64,000 nucleotides of DNA from Alishewanella metallidurans. GTDB lineage: Bacteria; Pseudomonadota; Gammaproteobacteria; Enterobacterales; Alteromonadaceae. The DNA lies in contig NZ_JALAHQ010000002.1 in assembly GCF_036983985.1 (NCBI RefSeq), positions 248,001 through 312,000 on the forward strand, written 5' to 3'. A program made the translations under genes and the position numbers. Under the pieces are notes generated by a model, which was not told the origin of the DNA, did not search any database, and saw only the letters and a list, made by a program, of their open reading frames with translations. Position 1 is the stretch's first letter; every line of letters begins with the position of its first letter. Shown one piece after another: positions 32,656 through 42,442 of this stretch.

Positions 32656-33095
32656 TTTTAAGTCAATTATTAGAAGATACTAAGCACGGGCTGCTCGATA
32701 TAAAACACCATGATTTGCTCGCTATGCAACAGTCGAGCGACTGGCAAAATAAATACCGTATATTGATGCAATTAGGCAAGAAATTACCAATTATTCCCGA
32801 AAAAATGAAACAAGCAGAGTTTTTAGTAAAAGGCTGTGAAGTTCGAGCTTGGTTAATGCATTACCATGATCAGATCGACGACAAGCATTTTTTTGTGCTT
32901 GATAGCGACGCCCGCATCGTCAAAGGTTTAATGGCCATTATGTTGTCTTTAGTTAATGGTTTAACCAGCGCTGAGCTAAAAAAGTTTGATTTAACCAATG
33001 CCTTTGAACAATTAAAACTGAAACCTTATTTAAGCCAATCTCGCGGTAATGGTTTAAATGCAATGATTGCTAAGATAAAAAGCTATACCCATTAA
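32652..33095 (+). CDS. csdE: Sulfur acceptor protein CsdE (SufE family)
   Basis: 147 residues. Accepts persulfide sulfur from CsdA on cysteine C62 in FLVKGCEVRAW. Typical SufE/CsdE fold length. Start overlaps the csdA stop (ATGA), so the pair is translationally coupled. It converges on tcdA. In E. coli CsdA-CsdE supports TcdA, and the same three genes are together here. Confidence 0.92.
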   Translation: MILSQLLEDTKHGLLDIKHHDLLAMQQSSDWQNKYRILMQLGKKLPIIPEKMKQAEFLVKGCEVRAWLMHYHDQIDDKHFFVLDSDARIVKGLMAIMLSLVNGLTSAELKKFDLTNAFEQLKLKPYLSQSRGNGLNAMIAKIKSYTH

Positions 33096-33121
33096 AACTA
33101 TACCTAGCAAAATAAGCACGC

Positions 33122-33925
33122 TTAGCGTTCAGTTACACTTGGTTTTGTCGGCATATTAGCCAATTTAACTAATAATTTTGATACCGCAGCCAAACCGAAG
33201 CTAGCAGTAACCACAGACGCCGCACCAAAACCACCGCTACAATCTAAACGCATACTGCCATTCATCTCAGGTTTTTGTTGGCAAACACTACCATCGGCTT
33301 GAGGGTATTTTAATTGCTCAGTTGAAAATACACAGTCAACACCAAAACGACGCTTAGTATTACGGGTAAAATTATGATCACGGCGCAACGCATTACGCAC
33401 TTTTGCCAGCAACGGATCGTTATAAGCTTGACTTAAATCCGCTAATTGAATTTGTGTAGGGTCTAATTGCCCACCCGCGCCACCGGTTGTGATCAACGGG
33501 ATCTTATTGCGCTTGCAATAGGCAATTAACGCTACCTTTGCTCTTACCGAATCTATGGCATCAAGCACATAACTAATATTGCCTACTAATAAACTAGCCA
33601 TATTATCAGCATCAATAAAATCGGTAACTTGGTTTATCTTACACTCCGGGTTAATCGCCAAAATACGCTCTGCCATCACCGCCACTTTATCTTGGCCTAT
33701 GGTGTTGGTTAACGCATGCAACTGACGATTAATATTACTAATGCAAACATCATCTAAATCTATTAACGTAATTTCGCCTACACCTGAACGTGCTAGGGCC
33801 TCTGCTGCCCAACTGCCAACGCCGCCAATACCAATAACCACCACATGCGCTTGGCGAAATATTTCTAATGCATTGACACCATATAAACGGGCAATGCCGG
33901 CAAAACGTAATAAATAATCTGACAT
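33122..33925 (-). CDS. tcdA: tRNA threonylcarbamoyladenosine dehydratase TcdA (CsdL)
   Basis: About 267 residues from the ATG at 33925; an adjacent TTG one codon upstream is possible but less likely. E1-like adenylating enzyme that cyclises t6A to ct6A at position 37 of ANN-decoding tRNAs. Seen: VIGIGGVGSWAAEALARSGVG nucleotide-binding segment, DLDDVCISNINRQ, and LDCSGGFGAASV near the C terminus. Last gene of the minus-strand run from comEC; converges with csdE, its functional partner. Confidence 0.95.
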   Translation of the reverse strand: MSDYLLRFAGIARLYGVNALEIFRQAHVVVIGIGGVGSWAAEALARSGVGEITLIDLDDVCISNINRQLHALTNTIGQDKVAVMAERILAINPECKINQVTDFIDADNMASLLVGNISYVLDAIDSVRAKVALIAYCKRNKIPLITTGGAGGQLDPTQIQLADLSQAYNDPLLAKVRNALRRDHNFTRNTKRRFGVDCVFSTEQLKYPQADGSVCQQKPEMNGSMRLDCSGGFGAASVVTASFGLAAVSKLLVKLANMPTKPSVTER

Positions 33926-33961
33926 CAAATCTCTACTGTATTTCGAATTAAGTAACTAAAT

Positions 33962-34675
33962 TTAATTATTGCTCGTTATGTTTGGCTGTTTCGCTGCAAT
34001 ATAACTAGGCCAAGGTAACGCCCAAGGCTCAGCCCATTGTTCAAGTGCGTTGCTACTGGTTAATTGTAAAAATCGGTCGCCCTCATCGGGTGGGCACACA
34101 TAGCTATAACGCTGATTATATAAGTTAAAAACAAGGGCGTAAGCATGCAGATATACACGTTGCTCAGCACTAGCTTGATATAATACATCACCCGCAATCG
34201 GCGCTGATACACTTTTTAACGCTACCCGTATTTGGTGTGTTTTACCCGTAAATGGCTTAATTAAAAACAATCTAAACGGTAAATCAGTAAAACCTTGGCT
34301 AATAAAATAGCTAACCGCCGGCTTGTGCATGGTTTGTAGCAGCTTCCAGCTAGAGCGTCGACCAATCACCATATCGCCTTTAATCCAGCCCTGCTTTTTT
34401 AGTGGCTTATCTAAACTAATGGCCAAGTAATATTTTTCAATCTGCTGTTGATTAAATAACTGAGTAAATTCCGCCGCAGCAGCTGAACTGCGCGCCAGAA
34501 TAATTAGCCCCGAGGTTACCTTATCTAACCGATGCACCGGATACAGCGGCATTTGCAATTGTTGCTCAGCTAATACCACTAACCCCGGCTCCGCTTCAGA
34601 ATGAAAACTAACACCTGGCGCTTTATTTAATACGACAAAATGCTCGGTAGTGGCAACAACACGAAATGCACTCAC
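33962..34675 (-). CDS. RluA-family RNA pseudouridine synthase
   Basis: 237 residues. Catalytic aspartate in HRLDKVTSGLIILAR (about residues 48-62). Later segments KPFTGKTHQIRVALK and DVLYQ fit the RluA fold. There is no S4 domain, so it belongs to the short subgroup resembling TIGR01621 rather than RluC/RluD. GTG start. Three bases separate it from kdsB upstream. The target RNA site is not predictable. Confidence 0.88.
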   Translation of the reverse strand: MSAFRVVATTEHFVVLNKAPGVSFHSEAEPGLVVLAEQQLQMPLYPVHRLDKVTSGLIILARSSAAAAEFTQLFNQQQIEKYYLAISLDKPLKKQGWIKGDMVIGRRSSWKLLQTMHKPAVSYFISQGFTDLPFRLFLIKPFTGKTHQIRVALKSVSAPIAGDVLYQASAEQRVYLHAYALVFNLYNQRYSYVCPPDEGDRFLQLTSSNALEQWAEPWALPWPSYIAAKQPNITSNN

Positions 34676-34678
34676 CGT

Positions 34679-35431
34679 TTAAACCAAACCTTGAGCATAA
34701 CGGCAGGCTGCGCCGAGATCAGCGGGGGTATCCACACCTACCGCTGGCGTTTCTAGCGCGGTAGCAACATGAATAGCTTCACCTTGCCAAAGCACTCTTA
34801 ATTGCTCTAAACATTCTATTTGTTCTAACCGTGATGCTGGCCACTGCACATAACGTTGAATAAATTCCGCACGATAAGCATAAATACCAATATGTCGGCG
34901 ATAATTCGCGGCTATATCTGCGCTAAACGCGCTATCTCGATCAAAAGGGATCGCAGAACGACTAAAATAGAGGGCATAACCTTGCTGATCGCAGACTACT
35001 TTTACCACGTTCGGGTTATTTATTTCTTCAATACTATCAATAGCGACAGCAAGCGTGGCCATATTAGCTTTGCTTTGCGCCGCTAAATTAGTTGCTACCT
35101 GCTTAATAATGCTCGGTGGAATAAAGGGCTCATCACCTTGCACATTTACCACTATAGTATCTGCGGCTAAATTTAATTGCGTTACTACCTCAGCTAAACG
35201 TTCTGTACCCGAATTATGTTTGGCTGAGGTTAAACATACCTGACCACCAAAGCGTAACACCTCGGCTTCAATACGCGCATCGTCCGTTGCGACTACTACT
35301 TGGCTAGCGCCACTTAGCATAGCTTGCTGGTACACGCGTTCAATCATCGATTTACCGGCAATATCGGCTAACGGCTTACCGGGTAAACGACTACTAGCGT
35401 AACGCGCGGGAATAATGACTACGAACGCCAT
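34679..35431 (-). CDS. kdsB: CMP-Kdo synthetase
   Basis: 250 residues. Activates Kdo with CTP for lipid A inner-core synthesis in the cytoplasm. Seen: IIPARYASSRLPGKPLADI, VATDDARI, LTSAKHNSGTERLAEV and VQGDEPFI. ATG start; its first 13 bases overlap the Trm112-family gene, so translation is coupled. Neighbours lpxK and msbA act in the same envelope pathway. Confidence 0.97.
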   Translation of the reverse strand: MAFVVIIPARYASSRLPGKPLADIAGKSMIERVYQQAMLSGASQVVVATDDARIEAEVLRFGGQVCLTSAKHNSGTERLAEVVTQLNLAADTIVVNVQGDEPFIPPSIIKQVATNLAAQSKANMATLAVAIDSIEEINNPNVVKVVCDQQGYALYFSRSAIPFDRDSAFSADIAANYRRHIGIYAYRAEFIQRYVQWPASRLEQIECLEQLRVLWQGEAIHVATALETPAVGVDTPADLGAACRYAQGLV

Positions 35432-35616
35432 TGCTCAACCTCATCGGCACTTAACAACTTCGCTTCATCGGCAATTAACACCGGAATATTCTCTCGTATT
35501 GGGTAAGCCAATCTGTCGACTAAACAAATAAGCTGTGCTGAGGCTTTATCGTATTTAAGCTTACCTTTACATACCGGACAGGCCAAAATATCGGTTAAGG
35601 CAATTTTAAGTGCCAT
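35419..35616 (-). CDS. ycaR: Trm112-family protein (YcaR-like)
   Basis: 65 residues. CPVCKGKL pair near the N terminus, with a third cysteine in LICLVDRLAYPIRENIPVLI, the family signature. Ribosome site GGAG. Small adaptor-like protein of unknown bacterial role, regularly placed between lpxK and kdsB as in E. coli. Overlaps lpxK by 11 and kdsB by 13 bases. Confidence 0.93.
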   Translation of the reverse strand: MALKIALTDILACPVCKGKLKYDKASAQLICLVDRLAYPIRENIPVLIADEAKLLSADEVEQWRS

Positions 35617-36580
35617 AGGTGCTCCGTAACTGAGTTAAAAGGGTTGTAAGTTTTGCCATAGCTGGCATATCTAATTGGGCATTTACGCCTAAACTAAACC
35701 AATCATCTTTGGCAAACGCGCGGCATTTTACTGCGTCTTTTTCGGTCATCAGAATAGGCGTGGTAATAGTGGTAAAATCTGCTGGCGTAAATTGATGATG
35801 ATCAACAAAATAATGCTGCTGCACAATGCTAAAACCGGCTAGCTGCGCTGTTTGGGCAAAACGTGCTGGGTTACCAATGGCCGCCACTAAATTAACCGGC
35901 CCTGCGCTGAGTGTTTGCGCCGAGTTAAGTGCTCTAGCCTGGTCAGGCACAATGTGCATTACACCATCGCTATAGGGCAAAGCTTTGCTATTACTGAGCA
36001 CTAAATCTACCGAGCTTAAACGCCAGCGCCGCTCACGTAGCGGCCCCGCCGGCAGTAATTGCTCGTTACCCAAACCACGTAAACCATCTATTAAAACTAT
36101 TTCGATATCGCGTTGCATTGCATAATGCTGTAAACCGTCGTCGCTGATAATAATATCGATGTCAGCTTGTTGTAATAAATACTCTGCTGCCTGCACCCTA
36201 TTGGCATACACCACCACCGGACAACCACTGCGTAGCGCTAATAATAACGGCTCATCACCAACATCTGCGGCATTATCATTCGCAGCAACTAAGCGCGGCT
36301 TAGCTATTTTTGCGCCATAACCTCGGCTAACGATACCCGGCCGCCAGCCTTGGCTTTGTAATAACTGACATAACATTAAAGTAAACGGTGTTTTACCAGT
36401 ACCTCCAATACTAATGTTACCCACGACAATGACCGGCACCGGTAAGCGATGGGTTCGTTTTAAACCAACACGAAACAGCCAACGCCGAAAAGCGGTAATA
36501 GCAGCATATAACCAGGCTAGCGGCATGAGTAGCCAATATACGCGACTATTACTGTACCAGCATTTTTCTATCCAGCTCAC
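35606..36580 (-). CDS. lpxK: Tetraacyldisaccharide 4'-kinase
   Basis: 324 residues. Phosphorylates the 4' position of the lipid A precursor at the inner-membrane cytoplasmic face. Seen: N-terminal hydrophobic anchor, a P-loop in VGNISIGGTGKTPF, VSRGYG, IISDDGLQHYAM, and LTEKDAVKC. The listed start is GTG with a modest ribosome site. Gene order msbA-lpxK-Trm112-kdsB equals that of E. coli. Confidence 0.97.
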   Translation of the reverse strand: MSWIEKCWYSNSRVYWLLMPLAWLYAAITAFRRWLFRVGLKRTHRLPVPVIVVGNISIGGTGKTPFTLMLCQLLQSQGWRPGIVSRGYGAKIAKPRLVAANDNAADVGDEPLLLALRSGCPVVVYANRVQAAEYLLQQADIDIIISDDGLQHYAMQRDIEIVLIDGLRGLGNEQLLPAGPLRERRWRLSSVDLVLSNSKALPYSDGVMHIVPDQARALNSAQTLSAGPVNLVAAIGNPARFAQTAQLAGFSIVQQHYFVDHHQFTPADFTTITTPILMTEKDAVKCRAFAKDDWFSLGVNAQLDMPAMAKLTTLLTQLRSTYGT

Positions 36581-36616
36581 GCGTTTATACCGTTCATTAT
36601 TCTGCCTAGTTTGGTG

Positions 36617-38377
36617 TTATACCGCTGTTTGTTCAGAACCAAATTGCAGTTTATATAGCTGTGCGTAGGCACCATCTTGTTGCAATAAACTGTGATGATC
36701 ACCCTGCTCTATAATGCGGCCTTGATCCATAACGATAATAATATCGGCGTTTTCAATGGTAGATAAACGATGCGCAATCACAATGCTAGTGCGATCTTTT
36801 AACAACTCGTTCAGTGCCGCCTGAATTTTCCGCTCTGACTCGGTATCCAGTGCAGATGTCGCTTCGTCCAGCACCAAAATAGGCGCCTCACGTAATAAAG
36901 CACGTGCAATAGCAATACGCTGGCGTTGCCCACCTGACAAGCTAACGCCGTTTTCACCAATCATGGTATCTAAGCCATCTTTTAGGTTAGCGGCAAACTC
37001 CATAACATGGGCTTTTTCCGCAACATCTTGCAAACGTTGCAACGAAACCGGCTCGGTAAAACCATAGGTAATATTGTTGGCTATAGTGTCATTAAATAAG
37101 GTGACATGTTGCGACACCACAGCCATTTGCTGACGTAAAGAGGCTAAAGTACAACTTTTAATGGGTATGCCATCTAATGTAATGTCACCGTCTAACACAT
37201 CATAAAATCGCGGTAATAAGCTAGATATTGTGGTTTTACCGCTACCAGAACGGCCCACAAGGGCCACAGTTTTACCAGCTGGTGCGGTAAAGCTAATATC
37301 ATGCAACACTTGCTGCTCATGGCCGGGGTAGGAAAAATTAACGTGTTTAAAACAAATTTCGCCTTTAATATCAGCTAAAACATGGCTGCCAGTATCTTGT
37401 TCTGCCGGTTGGTCTAATATCAGATACACACTATCGGCAGCCGTTAAACCTCGCTGAAATTCACTATTTACCGTAGTTAATTGTTTTAATGGCCGCAGTA
37501 ACATCATCATAGAACCAACAATGGTGGTGAATTTTCCGGCGGTTAAACTATCTAACATCTCAGGAAAACTGGCCATATAAATAACAAAGGCCAGGGCAAA
37601 AGACGCAATAATTTGAATTGACGACACGCTAATAGAACGTGTTGCTTCCATTTTCACGTCTTGACGGCGAGTTATATTATTAACTTTGAAAAAGCGTTTA
37701 CTTTCTATTTCTTGCCCACCAAAAGATAAAATTACCTTGTGGCCGTTAAGCATTTGCTCTGAGCAGGTTGTCACCTCTCCCATGGCGTTTTGAATGTTTT
37801 GACTTAATAATTTAAAACGCTTTGACACAAAACTGACGATAACCGCAATGATTGGCGCAATAAGAATAAAGATTGACGATAACTGCCAGCTGTTCCAAAA
37901 CATTACCACCAATAAACCCAGTACAAAGGCGCCCTCACGAATTAATACCGCCAGTGCACGCGATGTGGTTTGTTTAATTTGTTCCGTGTTATAGGTGATT
38001 TTAGAAATTAAATCACCAGTAGAATGTTGATCATGAAAACTAACGGGTAAGCGCATTAGATGTTGAAATAGTTGCTGCCGCATTTCTTGCACTACATGCG
38101 TGCCAACCCAGTTTAAGCAATAGCTGGCGATAAAATTAAATACGCCGCGTAAGATAAAAATAATGACGATAAAAATCGGTGCAAAGCGCAAGTAGTCAGT
38201 ATTTTTTTGATTAATACCAACATCAATAAAGTCTTTTAATTGTGAAACAAAATACACATCAACTAACGCATAGCCAAGCATGCCAATAGCGGCGGCAATA
38301 AAGCCCCAACGGTACGGTTTTACATAAGACAGTAATCGGCGAAAGCTGCGCTGCTTTATAGTGGGTGAAGCCGTCAA
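36617..38377 (-). CDS. msbA: Lipid A export ABC transporter MsbA
   Basis: 586-residue half-transporter that flips lipid A-core across the inner membrane. Six membrane helices in the N-terminal part. The C-terminal ATPase has Walker A GRSGSGKTT, signature LSGGQRQRIAIARALL, Walker B ILVLDEATSALD and the switch histidine in IVIAHRLST. The start is TTG with AGGA 6 nt upstream; no ATG fits better. Lies 31 nt downstream of comEC on the same strand. Confidence 0.97.
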   Translation of the reverse strand: MTASPTIKQRSFRRLLSYVKPYRWGFIAAAIGMLGYALVDVYFVSQLKDFIDVGINQKNTDYLRFAPIFIVIIFILRGVFNFIASYCLNWVGTHVVQEMRQQLFQHLMRLPVSFHDQHSTGDLISKITYNTEQIKQTTSRALAVLIREGAFVLGLLVVMFWNSWQLSSIFILIAPIIAVIVSFVSKRFKLLSQNIQNAMGEVTTCSEQMLNGHKVILSFGGQEIESKRFFKVNNITRRQDVKMEATRSISVSSIQIIASFALAFVIYMASFPEMLDSLTAGKFTTIVGSMMMLLRPLKQLTTVNSEFQRGLTAADSVYLILDQPAEQDTGSHVLADIKGEICFKHVNFSYPGHEQQVLHDISFTAPAGKTVALVGRSGSGKTTISSLLPRFYDVLDGDITLDGIPIKSCTLASLRQQMAVVSQHVTLFNDTIANNITYGFTEPVSLQRLQDVAEKAHVMEFAANLKDGLDTMIGENGVSLSGGQRQRIAIARALLREAPILVLDEATSALDTESERKIQAALNELLKDRTSIVIAHRLSTIENADIIIVMDQGRIIEQGDHHSLLQQDGAYAQLYKLQFGSEQTAV

Positions 38378-38408
38378 AGGATCGTCCTACCTAAGTTTTT
38401 TGTTTATT

Positions 38409-40652
38409 CTAACGTGTTGCCGCCAAGGTTTCAGCATTTCCATCTGGCTTTTGTAACCAAAAGGGGATTCTTTGCGCTCTATATTCAATTAATGCCATAG
38501 AATTGGCAGTAATGTCTAAGCGCAAGGCGCCACTTTGCGCGGTGTTATGTAACGGGATACCTAGTGCGGCAAGGCGTGCGACAACTTGTTCAGCCGGATG
38601 CTGATAGCGATTATATAAACTTGCACTATTTAACGCTAACTGCGGAGCTAGCTGATATAAAAACGTAAAATGGCTAGAACTATTACTACCATGATGCGCT
38701 AACACCAGCACATTGGCAGTAAGTGTTGGGTACCGTTGTATTAATTGACGTTCAACTTGCTGACTAATATCGCCAGGAATTAATATTTGCCAACCGTAAA
38801 GGTTAATCAGTAGTACACAGGAACTATCATTTTTATTGCTAAAATTCCCAGTCTCAAGCACGGATAGCTGAGCATGCAAATAATACTCTGGTAACTGCGC
38901 ACAAGGCATTGCGTTATCAACATTGGCAATGTCGGTATATATGTGCACTTCTGGGTATTCTTGCTTAAGCAGTTGCCAGTCACCGGTATGATCACTGTCA
39001 TCATGGCTTAATATTAAATAATCTAACGTTTTAACACCTCGTTGGCGCAAATAAGGTAATACCTGCGCTGCGGTAGCGCTATGCTCACCATAACGTGGTC
39101 CAGCATCGTACAGCATACCTCGATCGCCATATTGTAATAATGCGGATAAACCTTGCCCGACATCTATCAGGTGCAGTTGCCATGTGGGCGCCTTAACAGC
39201 CTGCTGCAATAACGGCAAAAATAAGAACGGTAATATAAAATACAATAAACGGGGGGCTGCAAGATAATGCCATAGCAACGACACTAAAACGGCAATAATC
39301 AGTACATTTGAAATGTCGGGTAGCACTAACCAGCTACCATACTCGGCACTCCAGTTTAACCACCACAGTAGCGGCTGAAATAGCCAATCACATAGCTGCC
39401 ACATTGCGCTGCTGCCGGGCAACCCTATTAACTCGGCTAACAAACACAGCAGCAAGATTGGGATTGCTACTAAACTACACCAAGGCACAAATAACAGATT
39501 AGATAACAAGCTAAGCAGCGTAGTGCCATTAAATAGCAACATACTCAGCAACGCCATAAATAAGGTTAGGCTAAAGTGAAAACTAAAAAACAGTGTGAGT
39601 TTATCTCGCCAACGAGAACGACGTTGCGGCTGTCGCCAAAGCACAAAGAAAATTACCGCCACGGCTAATAACGACAACCAAAAACTCTTACTCAAGGTAA
39701 AAAACGGTTTGCTTAATAGTAAAATGGCCGCAAGCAACAACCAGTAACCAAGATAGCTAAGCGACTTTTTTTGTAACAACGCTAAAACTAACAACATTAA
39801 AGCGACAGAGGCCCTAATGGTTGGCACCGCAAACCCTGCTAGCCACGCATAGCTAAAGCTCAATAACATGGCGCCCATCAGCGCTATCGGCTGACGCCAG
39901 TTTAGATAACGTATTGGCCACGGTAATACACGTAACAACACTAAACCCCAACCGAACACCAAACCTATGTGTAACCCAGATATCGCCAATAAATGGGCTA
40001 ATCCAGATTGCTGTAAGCCGCGCCATAAGCTAGGCGAAAAATTACGCTCGCCCATAGTTAGCGCCATTAACAATGGTTTTGTTTGCAGCGATGAAACGGC
40101 AAAGCTTAACTTGTCTAGCCAATACTGACGTAAACTGAACTGCTGCTCCAATAGCATTGCCTCTGTTTCTGCCGTAACGTTGCCTTGCGCAATGACATTA
40201 TCTAGCAAGGCCTGGGCTTCTTTATTAACCGCTCCTGGGTTAGCGACACCGGCAACTGGGCGTAATTTTGCCGTAAGCTGCCAACGTTGGCCGGGGTTTA
40301 AAGTGTGTGGCGGTAAGTGCCAATTAAGCTGAATGTAGTAGCCTTTAGCTAAACCGCTATCAAGCTGCAGCTTAAATTGGCTATACTCGGTATAATGCTG
40401 TGGCGTATCGACAATAACGCCAGTTAAAGGCTGTTGAGATAACAGTAATGCGTGCTGTGTATCTTGGTAAGCATAAAACTGCCAGCTCCAACTGGCTATA
40501 AAAGCGATAACACCGGCACCGAATAACCTGCCGGATCTTGGTAAAATAAAAATTACCGCTATCAGCAAAAATATTATGAAAAAAGCTGGCACTATTGGCA
40601 AAAACAACGACAATAGGCTGCCAGCTAACACGCCAATGCAAAAAGATTTCAT
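38409..40652 (-). CDS. comEC: ComEC/Rec2 DNA internalisation protein
   Basis: 747 residues. N-terminal DUF4131-like segment, a central multi-helix Competence domain (about 190-500, with LLAISGLHIGLV), and a C-terminal metallo-beta-lactamase domain. The metal-binding motif is LSHDDSDHTGDW, followed by HHGSNSSS. Moves single-stranded DNA across the inner membrane during natural transformation. The start codon is only 24 nt from the divergent DUF2062 gene. In many gammaproteobacteria it likewise precedes msbA. Confidence 0.95.
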   Translation of the reverse strand: MKSFCIGVLAGSLLSLFLPIVPAFFIIFLLIAVIFILPRSGRLFGAGVIAFIASWSWQFYAYQDTQHALLLSQQPLTGVIVDTPQHYTEYSQFKLQLDSGLAKGYYIQLNWHLPPHTLNPGQRWQLTAKLRPVAGVANPGAVNKEAQALLDNVIAQGNVTAETEAMLLEQQFSLRQYWLDKLSFAVSSLQTKPLLMALTMGERNFSPSLWRGLQQSGLAHLLAISGLHIGLVFGWGLVLLRVLPWPIRYLNWRQPIALMGAMLLSFSYAWLAGFAVPTIRASVALMLLVLALLQKKSLSYLGYWLLLAAILLLSKPFFTLSKSFWLSLLAVAVIFFVLWRQPQRRSRWRDKLTLFFSFHFSLTLFMALLSMLLFNGTTLLSLLSNLLFVPWCSLVAIPILLLCLLAELIGLPGSSAMWQLCDWLFQPLLWWLNWSAEYGSWLVLPDISNVLIIAVLVSLLWHYLAAPRLLYFILPFLFLPLLQQAVKAPTWQLHLIDVGQGLSALLQYGDRGMLYDAGPRYGEHSATAAQVLPYLRQRGVKTLDYLILSHDDSDHTGDWQLLKQEYPEVHIYTDIANVDNAMPCAQLPEYYLHAQLSVLETGNFSNKNDSSCVLLINLYGWQILIPGDISQQVERQLIQRYPTLTANVLVLAHHGSNSSSHFTFLYQLAPQLALNSASLYNRYQHPAEQVVARLAALGIPLHNTAQSGALRLDITANSMALIEYRAQRIPFWLQKPDGNAETLAATR

Positions 40653-40676
40653 CTTCGTTTTTTGTGAATAGGTTGT

Positions 40677-41207
40677 ATGCCAAAGAACTTTATTAAGAAA
40701 TATTTACCATCGCCAGAAAAAATCAAGCAACAAAAGTTGTTGAGAATGTTCGGCACTTTATTACATGATAGCAACTTATGGCATTTAAACCGCCGCTCGG
40801 CGCGCGGTGCAGTCGCCGTTGGGTTGTTTTTTGCTTGGATCCCAATCCCATTTCAAATGGTAGCCTCAGCCGCCGTTGCTATTCCGATGCGCGTTAACTT
40901 GCCGCTGGCGGTGTCTTTAGTGTGGTTAACTAACCCGCTAACCATGCCGGTATTATTTTATTTAAGTTATTTGGTTGGCTGTGTGGTGTTACGAACGCCA
41001 ATTGAACACTTTGCCTTTGAGGCAAGTTGGGCTTGGTTACAACACAGTATTAGCTCAATAGGTAAGCCGTTTTTAACCGGTTGTTTATTAATGGCAATTT
41101 GCTCTTCTATTATAGGTTACTTTACTATTGACTGGTTATGGCGCATCTCGATACGCAAAGCGCAGTTAGTAAAAAAACTAAAGCGCAATAAAACCCAAGC
41201 AGATTAA
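40677..41207 (+). CDS. DUF2062 membrane protein
   Basis: 176 residues with several hydrophobic segments. The family signature is seen in RRSARGAVAVGLFFAWIPIP and NLPLAVSLVWLTNPLTMPVL. Basic at both termini. Function unknown in this family. The start lies 24 nt from the comEC start on the other strand; the stop overlaps the lolE stop by a few bases in convergent orientation. No room for a separate promoter outside comEC. Confidence 0.9.
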   Translation: MPKNFIKKYLPSPEKIKQQKLLRMFGTLLHDSNLWHLNRRSARGAVAVGLFFAWIPIPFQMVASAAVAIPMRVNLPLAVSLVWLTNPLTMPVLFYLSYLVGCVVLRTPIEHFAFEASWAWLQHSISSIGKPFLTGCLLMAICSSIIGYFTIDWLWRISIRKAQLVKKLKRNKTQAD

Positions 41208-42442
41208 CGCTGGCCAAGTACAAACGCGGGCTGCACTTTACTTGCCCGCCAAGCTGGGTAGAGAGTTGCTAATAAACTCATGACTAACGCGACACCCAGT
41301 GTTAAAGCAACATCCTGCCATTGCAGCAAAGAGGGAATAAAATTAATAAAGTAAATGCTTGGATCGAGCAGCGAATGTCCTAACAACTTTGTAACTAACG
41401 CAAATAGCGGTTCAATGTAATACGCCAAAGCCACACCCGTAACCACACCAATTAAGCTACCGACCAAACCATTAAGCCAGCCTAACCACATAAAGGTTAA
41501 AATAATAGTGCTGGGCGCTACGCCCATGGTAAGTAAAATAGCAATATCGCCCTCTTTCTCACGTACTGCCATTACTAAGGTGGCGACAATATTAAAACAG
41601 GCTACGGCAATCACTAATGCCAGGACTAAATAAAGAATGCTGCGCACCATCTGAATATCTTGATAAACGTGGCCTTGAGTACGAAACCAGTCCAGTGAGT
41701 ACATGTAGTCTTCTGACACTCGGCCTAGCTCGCGTGCTAATTGCGGTGCCTGAAAAATATCGGTAACGCGAACGGCAAAGCCCTGAATAGTATTAGGTTC
41801 AAACGCTAACAGTTCTGCTAAGGTATGCATGTTTAACCAAACATGGCTGTAATCTAACTGCCCGCCAATAGCGACAATAGCACTTACTGTTAAACTTGCG
41901 CTGCTGTGGCTTGCTAAGCGACCATCGTCCGTTAGCTTTGGTAGCATAAGTTGTACCTGCTCGCCTACGCTAACACCCAACGCATCAGCAATGCCTTGGC
42001 CAAGTACAATGTCCGTTTCTGCTAAAGTATCTAATTGCCCGGCACTAACGTAAGACGAAAAATCGCTAATTTTTTTCTCAGCTGCCAGTTCAATACCTCG
42101 CACTTCGGCGGCCTTTACCGCGCTGCCAAAACGCAACATACCGTTGGTTTTAATATAAGGCGCAACCGCGTCTACCCCAGCAACCGAAGCAAATACCTGC
42201 TGTTTACGTGGCCAATCGCCTATTTTCTGTTGTACTGCATCTAGTTCTACATGCGGAATAACCGACAACAAACGTTGTTTTAACGCCAGTTCAAAGCCGT
42301 TCATTACCGATAGTGCTAAAATAAGAATCGCTACGCCCAAGGCAATACCGGATGTAGAGCTGGCAGAAATAAACCGGATAAACCCGCTGCTGTGGCGGGT
42401 ATTACGATAACGTTTTGCCAGTTGCCAAGCCAAACTAGCCAT
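41204..42442 (-). CDS. lolE: Lipoprotein-releasing system permease LolE
   Basis: About 412 residues from the ATG at 42442 (MASLAWQLAKRYR), which has GGAG 7 nt upstream; an upstream extension to 42466 is less likely. Four membrane helices with a large periplasmic domain between the first and second, and the LolC/E signature LSVMNGFE. With LolD and LolC it detaches outer-membrane lipoproteins from the inner membrane and passes them to LolA. Start overlaps the lolD stop by 8 bases. Position after lolD gives the name. Confidence 0.93.
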   Translation of the reverse strand: MASLAWQLAKRYRNTRHSSGFIRFISASSTSGIALGVAILILALSVMNGFELALKQRLLSVIPHVELDAVQQKIGDWPRKQQVFASVAGVDAVAPYIKTNGMLRFGSAVKAAEVRGIELAAEKKISDFSSYVSAGQLDTLAETDIVLGQGIADALGVSVGEQVQLMLPKLTDDGRLASHSSASLTVSAIVAIGGQLDYSHVWLNMHTLAELLAFEPNTIQGFAVRVTDIFQAPQLARELGRVSEDYMYSLDWFRTQGHVYQDIQMVRSILYLVLALVIAVACFNIVATLVMAVREKEGDIAILLTMGVAPSTIILTFMWLGWLNGLVGSLIGVVTGVALAYYIEPLFALVTKLLGHSLLDPSIYFINFIPSLLQWQDVALTLGVALVMSLLATLYPAWRASKVQPAFVLGQR

